Source: Anniella stebbinsi (Eukaryota; Chordata; Lepidosauria; Squamata; Anniellidae). From it: DNA of 64,000 bases. The stretch covers positions 20,619,763 to 20,683,762 of the forward strand of contig JARDYH010000007.1 of the NCBI GenBank assembly GCA_029215795.1, read 5' to 3'. This document shows positions 30,603-40,480 of this stretch, piece by piece; position 1 is the stretch's first letter, and each line of letters opens with the position of its first letter. Below the pieces are notes generated by a model that was not told the DNA's origin, did not search any database, and saw nothing but the letters and a program-made list of their open reading frames with translations. A program made the translations under genes and the position numbers.

Positions 30603-30683
30603 TCTGTTTTAATTCTATTATTGTTTAAATTGCATGCTGGAGTTTTAAAAACAACAACCTAGAAACCCGACCTAAATGACTTT

Positions 30684-30684
30684 A

Positions 30685-30715
<31 letters not shown>

Positions 30716-30718
30716 ATA
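30684..30718. repeat. (TAAA)n microsatellite
   Basis: About eight AAAT units. It may be the tail of a LINE piece upstream ('tgttttaattctattattg'). Confidence 0.9.
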
Positions 30719-30719
30719 T

Positions 30720-31460
30720 TTCAAATTTCCTAATGGTATTCCGATTAAGGCATCAGTAGATTAACAAGAAAGAAAGAGAGATTGCTGCAAAAAGATTATG
30801 TTTTTCTTTCTGCTTGCCAAACCCTGCATGCATTCAGAAAGATGATCTCTACACAGACCCGGGGGAAGCCATTAATCTCTGCAAGATAAGGATAGCTCCA
30901 AGATCATCTCACCTCTCAAAACGAGTTTTATGCTTTCTCAAGGAACTGCAGAGTATAGCATCCTAGGAAAGGGAAAATGCACTGCCTTGAAATGAGCAAA
31001 GCATAATTAGCATACATTGAAATTATTGCTGTATACATCTGTAATTCATGTAAGGTATGGTACTGGCTGCATTAACCATCATTCAAACATGTGTCAAACA
31101 TGTGTCCGACTATTGATGGATGATGCTTTTCCAGATGCTCTTGGGAATTTTGTTCCCTTGCTTGTAGTATCTTTTTATCATTATAAAGAAGTGAATCTGC
31201 TTTACTATTCCAAGTGCTCCTGAAAAGGAATTTTGATTAGCTCTTAATCTTCTAACACACAACTTCCCCCACCCAGCCATTAAGGTGCCTCACTTTCCCA
31301 CTTAAAGCAGATGAAGCAGATTAAAACAAAGGGAAACAAAACTATGAACTTATGCAAATAATGGCTTCGCATTTTATGTTTTGCCTCCTAAGTTCTTTGG
31401 TGTGCAATGCTGTAATGCTCAGCCACATGATCGCCTTTAATTCCTCTGCATTGGGTGATG
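30720..31460. other. Unassigned sequence
   Basis: No repeat or gene recognised. Confidence 0.45.
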
Positions 31461-31463
31461 TGA

Positions 31464-31841
31464 TTAGAGATGTGAGAATCACCACAACACAAACTCTTTG
31501 AGATTTTCCAAGTTCTATCTCAAATCACATTCCAACTTGTGCCCCTATCAGACTGCAAGTTTCCCTCCTTTTTGTATGATTATTGAAATGCATGAATAAT
31601 TCTCACACTGATTAAATCATTTTTGTGCCCATTTTCCTCCAAATGTACACACTTTTTGTGCATGCATATAATTTTGAATGCATTTTTGTGTGTGTTGTAC
31701 CGTGAATCGTATAATGAGCTCACAAACGTACGGACTTTGAAAACAGATTGTGTTTGGGTCTGCATTTGGTTCTGAGAGGTATGGATTGGGTAAATTCTGC
31801 TAAAAAAAATGAATGGAAACAAATTCTTCATGCATCTCTAA
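31464..31841. mobile_element. MITE-like element with TTAGAGATG ends
   Basis: The left TTAGAGATGTGAGAAT and the right ATTCTTCATGCATCTCTAA are inverted with a 3-nt difference. About 380 bp, AT-rich, with inverted internal words. No matching flanks found. Confidence 0.55.
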
Positions 31842-31849
31842 GGGTACAA

Positions 31850-32460
31850 TCCTATGCAAGTTTAGACAGAAAAAAAAAATCCTACAACTCCCAGCATGCT
31901 GAAGGACTTTTTCTTCTAGGGTGACCAACTGTCAGGACTTCCCCGGATTTGTCCAGGTTTTTGTTCTATCCTGGGTGTCAGGGGGATTTTCTGTAATTTC
32001 CTATAATGTCCTGGAATGGCATACTTTCCCCTTTAAGTCCACCATTAGGTCCCCCCCCCCCACTGCTTCAATTGGGGCCTTAAAGGAGAAAGCATGTCAT
32101 TTCCGGACATTATAGAAAAAAACCCAGTTGTAGTGGGGAGGCAAGAATGACATGCTTTGGAGCAGAGGGGGAGAAAGTGTGCTTTCCAGGGTCTCCAGAA
32201 AGTGTATCATTCACCCATGCCACAATAATATGGGGGGAATGGTGTGCTTCCAGAGGCCCCAGAAAGTGTACTGTTCCCCCATCCCCACTAGGTGTCCTCT
32301 TTTTTGGTTTCCCAAATATGGTTACCCTACATGCATAGGATTGCTTCCTAATTGTGTTCATCCTAACACTGATAACCTTTGTTCACTCAGAGGTAAGCTT
32401 CTTGTGGTCAGTGAGGCTTACTTACAGGTAAGCATGTATAGGATTGCAGCCTCATTCCCA
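31850..32460. mobile_element. Outer palindromic repeat hosting a MITE
   Basis: 'gtacaatcctatgcaagttt' and 'ctacaactcccagcatgctg' lie to the left of the 31917 element, and 'catgcataggattgcttcct' and 'tgtataggattgcagcc' lie to its right. Together they form one foldback element (also seen at 50302-50350) that was split by the insertion at 31917. Confidence 0.45.
31917..32329. mobile_element. hAT-like MITE ('gaaaccaaaaaagaggac' family), copy 2 (413 bp)
   Basis: Starts TAGGGTGACCAACTGTCAGG and ends CCAAATATGGTTACCCTA. It is the reverse complement counterpart of 15414-16076. Because this copy has no SINE between 'cctgacag' and 'ggtcaccct', it shows where the SINE at 15821 went in. No matching flanks seen. 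Confidence 0.7.
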
Positions 32461-32576
32461 CAATACTCTTGGGATAGTGAATCTGTCCAAGACTGCCTAC
32501 TAAGATGCAAAGTAACACCTAATCCATGAAGAGTCATGATCCTGATCCACATCTGATCTACAAAGAGCCAGTGATG

Positions 32577-32579
<3 letters not shown>

Positions 32580-32619
<40 letters not shown>
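32580..32619. repeat. (TG)20 microsatellite
   Basis: Uninterrupted TG dinucleotides. Confidence 0.97.
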
Positions 32620-32621
<2 letters not shown>

Positions 32622-32759
32622 GATGCAGCAGAAAAATGCCATGTTTTCCACCTTTTGTTCAGGATGAAAATGATCTGAGTTATTTTCTCCCAACGGAGGA
32701 ACACAAAGAATGGAATCCCATGGGGATCTGTATAGGGATCAATGCTTTTTAACTTTCAC

Positions 32760-32895
32760 TTTTCTATTGTGTTTTTACATTACGGTTTAAATTTTATATT
32801 TTAAATTATACTTATAGTTTTGATTTTTGTGAACTGCCCAGAGAGCTTTGGCTATTGGGCAGTATATAAATGAAATAAATAAATAAATAAATAAC
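32760..32895 (+). mobile_element. LINE 3' tail with (AAAT)n end
   Basis: 'gtgaactgcccagagagctt', 'tggctattgggcagtatata' and 'aatgaaataaataaataaat' match the terminal block at 37012, 37385, 46990 and 61105. The upstream T-rich stretch is also typical of this family. Confidence 0.7.
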
Positions 32896-33138
32896 TGACA
32901 TTCATAAATAATCTGGAATTAGGAGTAAGCAATCAAGTGAATGGGCATTAAAATGGCAAACGTGGTTCAAAGTAAGCAAGTGTAAAGTGATGTATATTGG
33001 GGCAAAAAACACAACCATTGGAGAAGTCCATCACTGGGAAATCCAGCCCTTTTGGGGCTTGCTGGATTTCCATGGAACAGATTTGGCTTGTATTTGCGAG
33101 CTGAGCTGTGAGTTTTTGCAGAAATTTGGGAACTTTCA
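32896..33138. other. Unassigned sequence
   Basis: Nothing recognised between the LINE tail and the TG run. Confidence 0.4.
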
Positions 33139-33165
33139 TGTGTGTGTGTGTGTGTGTGCGTGTGT
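33139..33165. repeat. (TG)n microsatellite
   Basis: About 13 TG units with one CG interruption. Confidence 0.93.
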
Positions 33166-36090
33166 TTGGTGTAAATCACCATTTGTGCACATTGTGGCTG
33201 AAATTTTCACAAATTAAACAAATTGATATTTCTGCCAAGAAGAAGAAGAAGAAAGAAAGAAAGGAAGGATGGAAAATCTGCCTGGTGTCCTGTGTTGCTG
33301 TTGGAATGGAGTCCAGGGGAGGGGGTTGAACCAATGAAAGTATATTGAGCTCCACTCCCCAAACTGTATTCCATCAACATCCCTAACTTCAAGTATAAGT
33401 TGATGGGGTCTGTGCTAGCAGTGACTGACCAAAAATGAGATCTTGGTGTTGAGAATGCAAAGCCACAAGCCTTCAAATACCTGCTCTGTATGTAAGCCTC
33501 TGTCTGTAGTTTGGTTCTTGCAAGTGCATGATGGGATTGGAATGGTGTATGCACCTGAATGTGCTGGAATGCTTAATTGACATTTCTAACTGTCAAGACC
33601 CTGACCATGCAGGTCAATCTGACATTGCTAGAAGACTTATGAGCCACCTGTTGATAAGGTATAATGAAGAAGTTTTCTTTGATCTGCTTCAGAATTTTAC
33701 CAACTGCTAATTAGTTAAGATGCTAAGATGTACAAATATACCTGCTTTTCATACAGCCAGTTGAGACGTTCTTTGTTTGTAAGACCCTCTCCATGCAGCT
33801 GCATTATACTCAATAAAACAGTTGCCTTACAACCAAAGTTGATGTTTATCCTTGACAGTGTTATGGTGGAAACCTCAATAAAAACGTTGACCCAGTGTCA
33901 AATTCCATGTTAGGCATAATTAGAGTGGAATTGAGAATAAAACTGCCAAAATCATGTTCCCCTCATACATATGGTGCAACCACACTCTATGCTATCATCA
34001 TTCCTACACTGGAGAGTTTTTGTTTCTTTCCAATGTTCTATAAATCTATTTTGAAACACTATATACAGGCTAATGGCCTCCTGCCTCAAACTACCTGGAA
34101 TTTATTTCGGACATACAGAACATTGGTAAACATTTTGCATAGCTTTGCTGCCCAGCTGATGAATCTGGTGATTATGTCATGCAGAGAAGCAGTGCTATTA
34201 AACTATGCTGCCTTAATTACATCTAGATATGATGTCCTGCAGCATCTGACCTGAGATGATGCAGCAGGTATTACACACAAATCTTGAATTGAGGCTGGCA
34301 GGAGTTACTGTACGTGAGTATCACTTCCTTAGCACAGCCAATTCTAGGACTATTCTATAACTCAAGCAAAGATACCCTTAAACAACACCAACAACACACA
34401 CACACACACACAGGGAAATATATTAGACTGAAACAGATGAAGATGAAATCTTCAAGAAGAGCACAGAACCTCTTTTATTTCCTTCCAGAAAGATCACCTT
34501 GTGGAATGAAATAGCAATTTAGTTTCCATGTCAGTTTAATCCACAGCTGCCAACTGTGTTGTTACATTTTTTATGATGTTTACACCTGAAACTGCCAATT
34601 TCCTGCATAAGCCACTGAACATCATGAGACTAATGACTTTCATCTGCTCCTGTGCTGACTTGGAACTAAGGTCATGACGGGCTTAGTTGCTAGATAGTCA
34701 GCTTGGGCCTATCCTTCAGGTGCAACATCCAGGGATCACAGAAAAGAGGTGGCAGAGGACCAAACTGTTTCTGAGAACTTCAGAACCTGACTTTGCACAT
34801 TCAGAGAAACAGAAAAAGGTGTTTATGAAAGTGACTGGTGTTTACTGAGCTTCTGGGTCCCATGCAAAAACAGAGGAGTGTTCCCTCCATAGAAATATAT
34901 GTGAGTTTCAAATGCAAATGGACAGTGCAGGTCCTACATCATCATCATCATCATTATATTTATATCCCACATTTTCCCCAATACTGGAACTCAAGGCGGC
35001 TTCCAAATTCAAACATGTACAGTTAAAAACTGTCAGAGTAAGGAGAATGCCTCAGACAACACCCGTTGGGAGAGCAGAGGCAGCATGGATAGAAGCTGCC
35101 CTCAAAGTCCTGAATAAAGGAAGGAAAGGACTTTTTGCCCTCACACTCAGTAATGAAGACAAGGTCCCAACAAAATAAGGTTGAGGACCACAACTGTAAG
35201 TGTTTGCAACTAGACATGGACAAATGTATCGGTTTTGCTTCCAATTCTTTGTAATGTCTAAAGGCTTAACAACTTGTGTGACCTGTCAATAAAAATGCAG
35301 GGAGGCAGAGGAAATACTGAGAATATGACATCCGTGTTAGGGTGTTTAACACATAGTGATTTGCTTTGACAGAAGATGGTTTGTGCTGGCTTGCTATTCC
35401 CCCCCCCCCCACACACACACACATACACACACACACACTTCTTTGTGGCTCTGTTTAAAGGCTAGCACCTAATATAAAGTGACACAACTTTAAAGGCCTA
35501 ATTCCAGTTGTCATTAAAGAGCAGAGCCGGACAACATGCCAACCAATACGGCTCTCAGAAGGTCAGAGAAAAGTGACCCTTCTTACCCCATTAAAGAAGG
35601 AGATTGATTAGATCTTTATTTTAAAGGAAATGATAAAATAAAATAGAACATCAAATCATGCATATGCATGGTACAAGCAAGTGAGAGTACATGATCAATA
35701 TACAATTGGCTGGGTGCACCAATTTAATCATGACACTAATGAATGTCTTAAATAATATTTCTTTTGAACTTATCTTATCCTGGAATGGTGCCATTTATAA
35801 CCACTTGAGAAACAAAGTACCGTAAGCAATGTGTGTGCGTGCGTGCGTGTGTCTCCCAGGAATATAGTTTTATTATTGACATCCATTTACACTGTAATCC
35901 TGTGCGGAGTTGAACAGGCAAAAGTCCCATTGATATGAATGACAATTAGGTGGGTGATAACTGTGTGCAGGATCTCACCCTTAACCTATGATTTATAGAG
36001 AACAATTATCTCCTCAATTAAATAAGGCAATTAAGCCCTTCAAGATTAACATATTTCCAAACCCAAGCTTAATCACTGACTTTTTATAAG
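33166..36090. other. Mostly unassigned sequence with several microsatellites
   Basis: Simple repeats: GAA/GAAA runs at 33238-33270, (CA) at 34394-34412, and a C-run plus (CA) at 35401-35438. At 34937-35010, '(ATC)n', 'tatatttatatcccacattt' and 'aactcaaggcggcttcc' are the 3' tail of a tRNA-derived SINE on the minus strand. Around 35890-35985 a decayed copy of the 'gtaatcctgtgcggagttg' palindrome is visible. The 119-codon frame at 33895-34254 shows no domain. No gene called. Confidence 0.45.
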
Positions 36091-36158
36091 AGAAGAAGGA
36101 GGAGGAGGAAAAGGAGGAGGAGGAGGAGGAGGAGGAGGAGAAGAAGAAGAAGAAGAAG

Positions 36159-36188
<30 letters not shown>
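36091..36188 (+). repeat. 98-bp homopurine (GGA)n(GAA)n tract
   Basis: All purines on the plus strand: mixed AGA/AGG, then GGA repeats, then about 16 GAA repeats. It sits exactly at the 3' end of a minus-strand CR1 fragment. Long purine/pyrimidine mirror tracts can form triplex DNA. Confidence 0.93.
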
Positions 36189-36189
<1 letters not shown>

Positions 36190-36410
36190 CCTAGAGTTGG
36201 AAGGGATCTCAGGGGTGATCTAGTCTAATTCTCTGCAAATGCAGGGAATCCACTATATTATAGCATCACTGACAGGTGGTTATCCTGCTTTAAAAAAGAA
36301 TCTCTAATGAAGGCGCATCCTCCAACTTCTTGAGGCAGCCTGTGCCACTATCAAACATCTCATGCCATCAGGACATTCTTCCTAATGTTCAGTCAAAGTC
36401 CCAGGGTCAC
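36189..36410 (-). mobile_element. CR1 LINE 3' fragment
   Basis: 'tcctagagttggaagggatc', 'gatctagtctaattctctgc', 'ggaatccactatattatagc' and 'gacattcttcctaatgttca' are the reverse complement of the CR1 3' end (compare 10560-11120). 5' truncated. Confidence 0.82.
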
Positions 36411-37010
36411 TTTTATTCTACTGGTGGGGGTGTGCATGCCCCTAACCCACCCACCCCTGTATTACTCAGAGAAATAGACTCCATTATTATTAATGCATGC
36501 CTCACATTGCACCGGTTCCTAGCATCACTTTCTGCCACTCTCTGTCCATTTTTCCTTCCCCCAACCAGCAGCCCATCTTGGCAAGTTGCACATATGAGCT
36601 CAATGCATGAGCACAGAAAGTTCCCCCCCCCCATGAAAAGGCACGGGGATTGGGGAAAGGCTTTTGGGGAGGTAGAAAGACAAATATGGGCATGCAGGCT
36701 CTGAGGGCCAATCTGGAAGGACTCCGCCTTTCCTGATCATCACTAGGATGGGTTCATCAAGGATGCAAACAGCCAATCAGTATATACCTTCAACCATGTG
36801 ACTGTGTGAAGGTCTACTGTGCAGGTTTACAGCAACTCCAATGTACACTTCCAGAGCACGGGAGACAGAAAGTTCAGAGAGCAACAGCTCCACCTTTCAC
36901 CCAACTTTTCCAAACGCTTGGCTGCAATTTGGCAAATGTTGCTCAGTTTAACTCTGGTTGTGCTTTATACTGCTGCTTGTTTTATACTTTGAGTTGTGTC
37001 TAATGGTTTT
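36411..37010. other. Unassigned sequence
   Basis: No gene. A C-run at 36624-36633. The 124-codon plus frame at 36330-36704 crosses the CR1 boundary and is not protein-like. Confidence 0.4.
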
Positions 37011-37011
37011 A

Positions 37012-37075
37012 ACTTTTGTGAACTGCCCAGATAGTTTTGGCTATTGGGTGGTATAGAAATGCAATGAATAATTTT
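37012..37075 (+). mobile_element. LINE 3' tail
   Basis: 'gtgaactgcccagatagttt', 'tggctattgggtggtataga' and 'aatgcaatgaataa', the terminal block of the family. Confidence 0.65.
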
Positions 37076-37150
37076 TTTTTTCTTTGAAGAAGTGAAGGAG
37101 GAGGGGGCAGAGGGAGTGAATGAGGGAGAGGGAGAGGGAGAATAGTACGA

Positions 37151-37168
37151 TGATGATGATGATGATAT
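37151..37168. repeat. (GAT)n run
   Basis: About six GAT units, preceded by a GGGAGA-rich stretch. Confidence 0.85.
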
Positions 37169-37310
37169 TTCTGAGAAATTCACTCAGCAATCAAGGACCA
37201 ACACAATCTAGCACTGGTATATTGTTCAACTTGCTTTTATTTGTGGGGTGCTCTTGCTATTTTCTACATTGGTATTTCATATTTTATATTTTTAAGCACT
37301 TCCCATTTTT

Positions 37311-37356
37311 TCAAAAGACAAATTATTATTAATAATAATAATAATTTGTCTTTTGA
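37311..37356. repeat. Perfect 21-bp inverted repeat
   Basis: The left arm 37311-37331 starts TCAAAAGACAAATT and the right arm 37336-37356 ends AATTTGTCTTTTGA, with a 4-nt loop inside (TAA)n repeats. A strong cruciform candidate. Confidence 0.92.
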
Positions 37357-37475
37357 AATAATAATAATAATAATAATTAATAATAATAATTTGATGGTTT
37401 TAACTTTTGGGAACCGCCCAGAGAGCTTTGGCTATTGGCAGTGTAGAAATGCAATAAATAAATAAATAAATAAAA
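37357..37475 (+). mobile_element. LINE 3' tail flanked by (AAT)n and (AAAT)n
   Basis: After AAT repeats (37357-37391) the block 'gggaaccgcccagagagctt' and 'tggctattggcagtgtagaa' leads into 'tgcaataaataaataaataa'. Confidence 0.65.
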
Positions 37476-38254
37476 TTATTTTAAAGATATTTCTTGCTGT
37501 TTTTACTCAAATGTATTTTCCTTTAAAAGTGTTTCTCTCTCATTTGGGCCAAATCTATTTTATTAAATGCCTCACTCTCTTGTTTAGGAGAATGATGGAC
37601 TCAAACGAGCGTGTAAGTGTGTGACCCAAACACACCCTTGCAATCCTTTCCTCTGACAAGTGACTCTCATATTTTCCCCAGTGTGCCTCTGTGTAAAATG
37701 GGCTTCTGTTTTAACCTACAACCGCCCCCACCCCGTATACACACACACTTTTATGAAGAGCGTCATCATACAGAGAAAAACATGTTTCCTTACCATAGCT
37801 TCTCTGCACTGCTTTTGTCCCTTATTACTTCCTCTTTCTGCCAGGAGGGGAAAGAGGAAGTAAACAAAGGCCACATGGCTCATTCAGGGGCTGTTTGTAT
37901 TGTGCCACTGCACAATCACTGCACATTCTGAAAGGGGTCTATTCTGCAATGGAAATATGAATGGAAGGAGTGGGAGGTGCATGGCAGGTGAACAACATCA
38001 TCTAAAGGACACACGTACATCCATAAGTGGGCAGCAGCAAGCATACGATAAAACACTCGGCTGATGAACCTCGAAGCCTAGAAGAAGTTGGCTCTGCCAC
38101 AAATTTCTACAGTGGGCTTTGCTAAGTGTTCCAGCAAGCCAAGCATGCCCATTTCCAAGACAACACATTCCATTCCCAATTTCCAACCCATGTTGTCCAT
38201 AATTCCCCCCTCCAATTCACTGCATAAAAAAACAGGGTCAGTAGTTACTGTATG
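37476..38254. other. Unassigned sequence
   Basis: No repeat family or gene recognised. Confidence 0.4.
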
Positions 38255-38486
38255 TTTATTTTTTTAAAAAATTCTTTATTTCTTTAATAGCCTACAATTC
38301 TTCCGATGCACTCAAGATGGTATAGATCCTCCCCTTCCCTATTTTATCTTCAGAACAATACCGTGAACTACGCTAGGGTGTCCCAGAGTCACCCAGTGAG
38401 TTTCATGGTTGAATGTGTATTTGAACCTCAGTCTCCCTCCGCAGCCCTAATCCAACCCTCTCTAACCACTAAACTACACTGTCTCT
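38255..38486 (-). mobile_element. tRNA-derived SINE, older copy
   Basis: On the minus strand, A box TAGTTTAGTGG, B box GGTTCAAATAC, and a core ('gtgactctgggacaccctag') like that of the SINE at 15821, ending in a T/A-rich tail at the low-coordinate side. More diverged than the 15821 copy. Confidence 0.7.
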
Positions 38487-39246
38487 GTAGTGCTAAAATA
38501 CTACATACCATGCCAATTTCCCAACCAAACTACTCTCTGCCTTCCAAATAAAGAAAACAATACACAATAAACTATTTATTTCCAGGCTATGCCCTTATTA
38601 AGGGTGGTTGCTTGGAAACACACAATCAAAAAATCCTATTCCTCTTTCACATGCTGATATGCTGCCAATATACAACAGAAACAAGATTACATTTATCCCT
38701 CCCCAAATCATACTAAGGTGTTATGAACAGGCTGGAGCAGTCAATTAAAGGAAACTCAGCTGTCCAATTTAATGTGACCTTTGTAAAAACTGAAGGTTTG
38801 GCCTTTACTTTCTAGACTGTGTATTGATGAGCAGTTACAGGGAAAGAGAAAAAAAGAAAGAAAAAAGAGAAGAGAAGAAGAACACGACAGATATTGGTAA
38901 GTGTGTTAAGCAGATGTTATGAAAGGAAGCTGTAGATATTGTGTTTAACATTAAAAGACTTATGAATAATTCCAGAGATGTGTGTGAGAGATAGTTCCAT
39001 CAACACCTCCTAAACTGCATTAGAGCTATTCAATACTGAAAGGCTGTGTACTAATAATAATAATAAAAAACTTGCAGAAGTCAGTCTGTGATCCTATACC
39101 ACTGACCTGGGAGTAAGCTCTGTTGAACTCACTAGGACTTACTTCTGAGTAGATAGGTACAGAATTGTAACGTAACTGTTCAATTCTATGTAAGAATTAT
39201 CCCCCAATGAGTTCAAGGGCATGTAAGTGTGATTAGGATTGTAGCC
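38487..39246. other. Unassigned sequence with a palindromic repeat piece
   Basis: 39088-39240 holds words of the common reptilian palindrome ('gatcctataccactgacctg', 'actaggacttacttctgagt', 'gattaggattgtagcc'). The rest is not recognised. Confidence 0.45.
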
Positions 39247-39249
39247 TTA

Positions 39250-39651
39250 GGCAGGATCTACACGTCGTCCTTGATGCGCCCTCCCTGTGCCACAAGCCGC
39301 TTCAGAGCGCTTCACCCCACCTAGTGTGGCTCAAGCCTCGGAGGCTCTGCCCGTGCCCGCGCCGCCACGGCCACCGCCGTTTCATCCAGGTCGGTCCTTG
39401 GGAGGGAGGAGGGAGGAGGGAGAGTTGTAAACAAAAGCCAGTGATTGGGAGAGGGAGTTCCAATTGCTAGCTTTTGTTTACAACCTTCCCTCCTCCCTCC
39501 CTGGGACCGGCCGGGATGAAAGGGCGGCGGCGGTGGTGGCGAGAGCGTGAGCAGAGACTCCGAGGCTTGAGCCACACTAGACGAAGTGCAGCGCTTCAAA
39601 GCAGCTTGTGGTGCAGGGAGGGTGCATCGAGGATGACGTGTAGATCCGGCC
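39250..39651. mobile_element. Harbinger-like GC-rich foldback MITE, 402 bp, TTA TSD
   Basis: Ends GGCAGGATCTACACGTC and GACGTGTAGATCCGGCC are inverted. TTA lies on both sides (39247-39249 and 39652-39654), the preferred PIF/Harbinger target. The whole element is a long palindrome: 'gtgtggctcaagcctcgga', 'gttgtaaacaaaagc' and 'gggagggaggaggg' on the left pair with 'ccgaggcttgagccacac', 'gcttttgtttacaac' and 'ccctcctccctccc' on the right. No transposase; Ala/Arg-rich frames are by-products of GC content. Confidence 0.78.
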
Positions 39652-39808
39652 TTAGTTTTTCCTCTTAAATTTTAAAGTGCCAATGAGTTTGATCCCTTCT
39701 ACCCTTGAAATTTCCTTCCAATCCCCAAACAGTGAAAGACAGGATGAAATTTCTAACCCTTCTTTTTCCTGTGCCCACCTCACAAAAACAATCTTCCCAA
39801 AGTTCTCA

Positions 39809-39850
<42 letters not shown>
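39809..39850. repeat. (AAT)14 microsatellite at a LINE 5' junction
   Basis: Uninterrupted AAT units immediately before the truncated R4 LINE fragment. The poly-Asn and poly-Ile frames over it are artefacts. Confidence 0.97.
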
Positions 39851-39851
<1 letters not shown>

Positions 39852-40480
39852 GACCATATAACAGGAGGATGTAAAATTCTGGCAGGAATGGACTATACAG
39901 ACAGACATAATAAGTCACCAACAACTGGCCATCAAATTCAACCTTATCAAACAACCTACACCATACTATACATACTCACCCAAAACAATCTTGTAAAATG
40001 CAAATCATAAAATATACTGGGACAAAACTATTCATACTGATGAGACAATACCTGCAACTGACCAGACATAATGGTCATAGACCCCCCCCCCCAAAAAAAA
40101 AACCCCACCAGACCTCATCAACACAGCAATACCGAATGACAAAAATGTTGTTGAAAAGGAAGAAGAAAAGAGAGACAAATATACACCACTGGCCATGGAA
40201 GTCAAAGAACTATGGCAACAGGAAAAGGTCACAATTATTCAATTAGTCACATCAGTCACCAGCATCACATCAAAAAATATATATACAGAAAACCTACAGA
40301 AACTGAGCCTACCAGAATACATCCACACCAACATTCAGAAAGCAGTCCTAATTAAAACATGCTCAATTGTCAGGAAATTCCTAAATCTGTAAAAAAAAAA
40401 AAAAAACCTACCAGCATGATTTGGCAAAGTCTGTCATGTCGAAAAGCCACCATGAGCGAGAAAGAGATACAACAACAATA
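39851..40480 (+). mobile_element. Dong-R4-type LINE, C-terminal ORF remnant, copy 1
   Basis: Starts inside the CCHC motif (equivalent of H-R-T-G-G-C) and runs through ILAGMDYTDRHN to the stop at 40390-40392, followed by about 90 bp of 3' UTR. The last open segment (40195-40392) begins MEVKELWQQEKVTII and ends VRKFLNL, nearly identical to the copy at 53669-53863. A roughly 14-bp deletion near 39910 and homopolymer runs (C11, A10 at 40081-40102) break the frame. The R4/R2 group encodes a reverse transcriptase and a restriction-like endonuclease; only the end of the latter is here. Confidence 0.8.

Noticed and set aside
33895..34254. 119-codon plus frame
   Set aside because: No recognisable family or exon boundaries, and nothing in the flanking sequence supports a gene.
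36091..36188. GAA-repeat coding tract (acidic protein exon)
   Set aside because: Pure microsatellite at a CR1 3' end, without flanking open sequence on either side.
39677..40010. Frames with poly-Asn or poly-Ile
   Set aside because: Translation of the (AAT)14 microsatellite.
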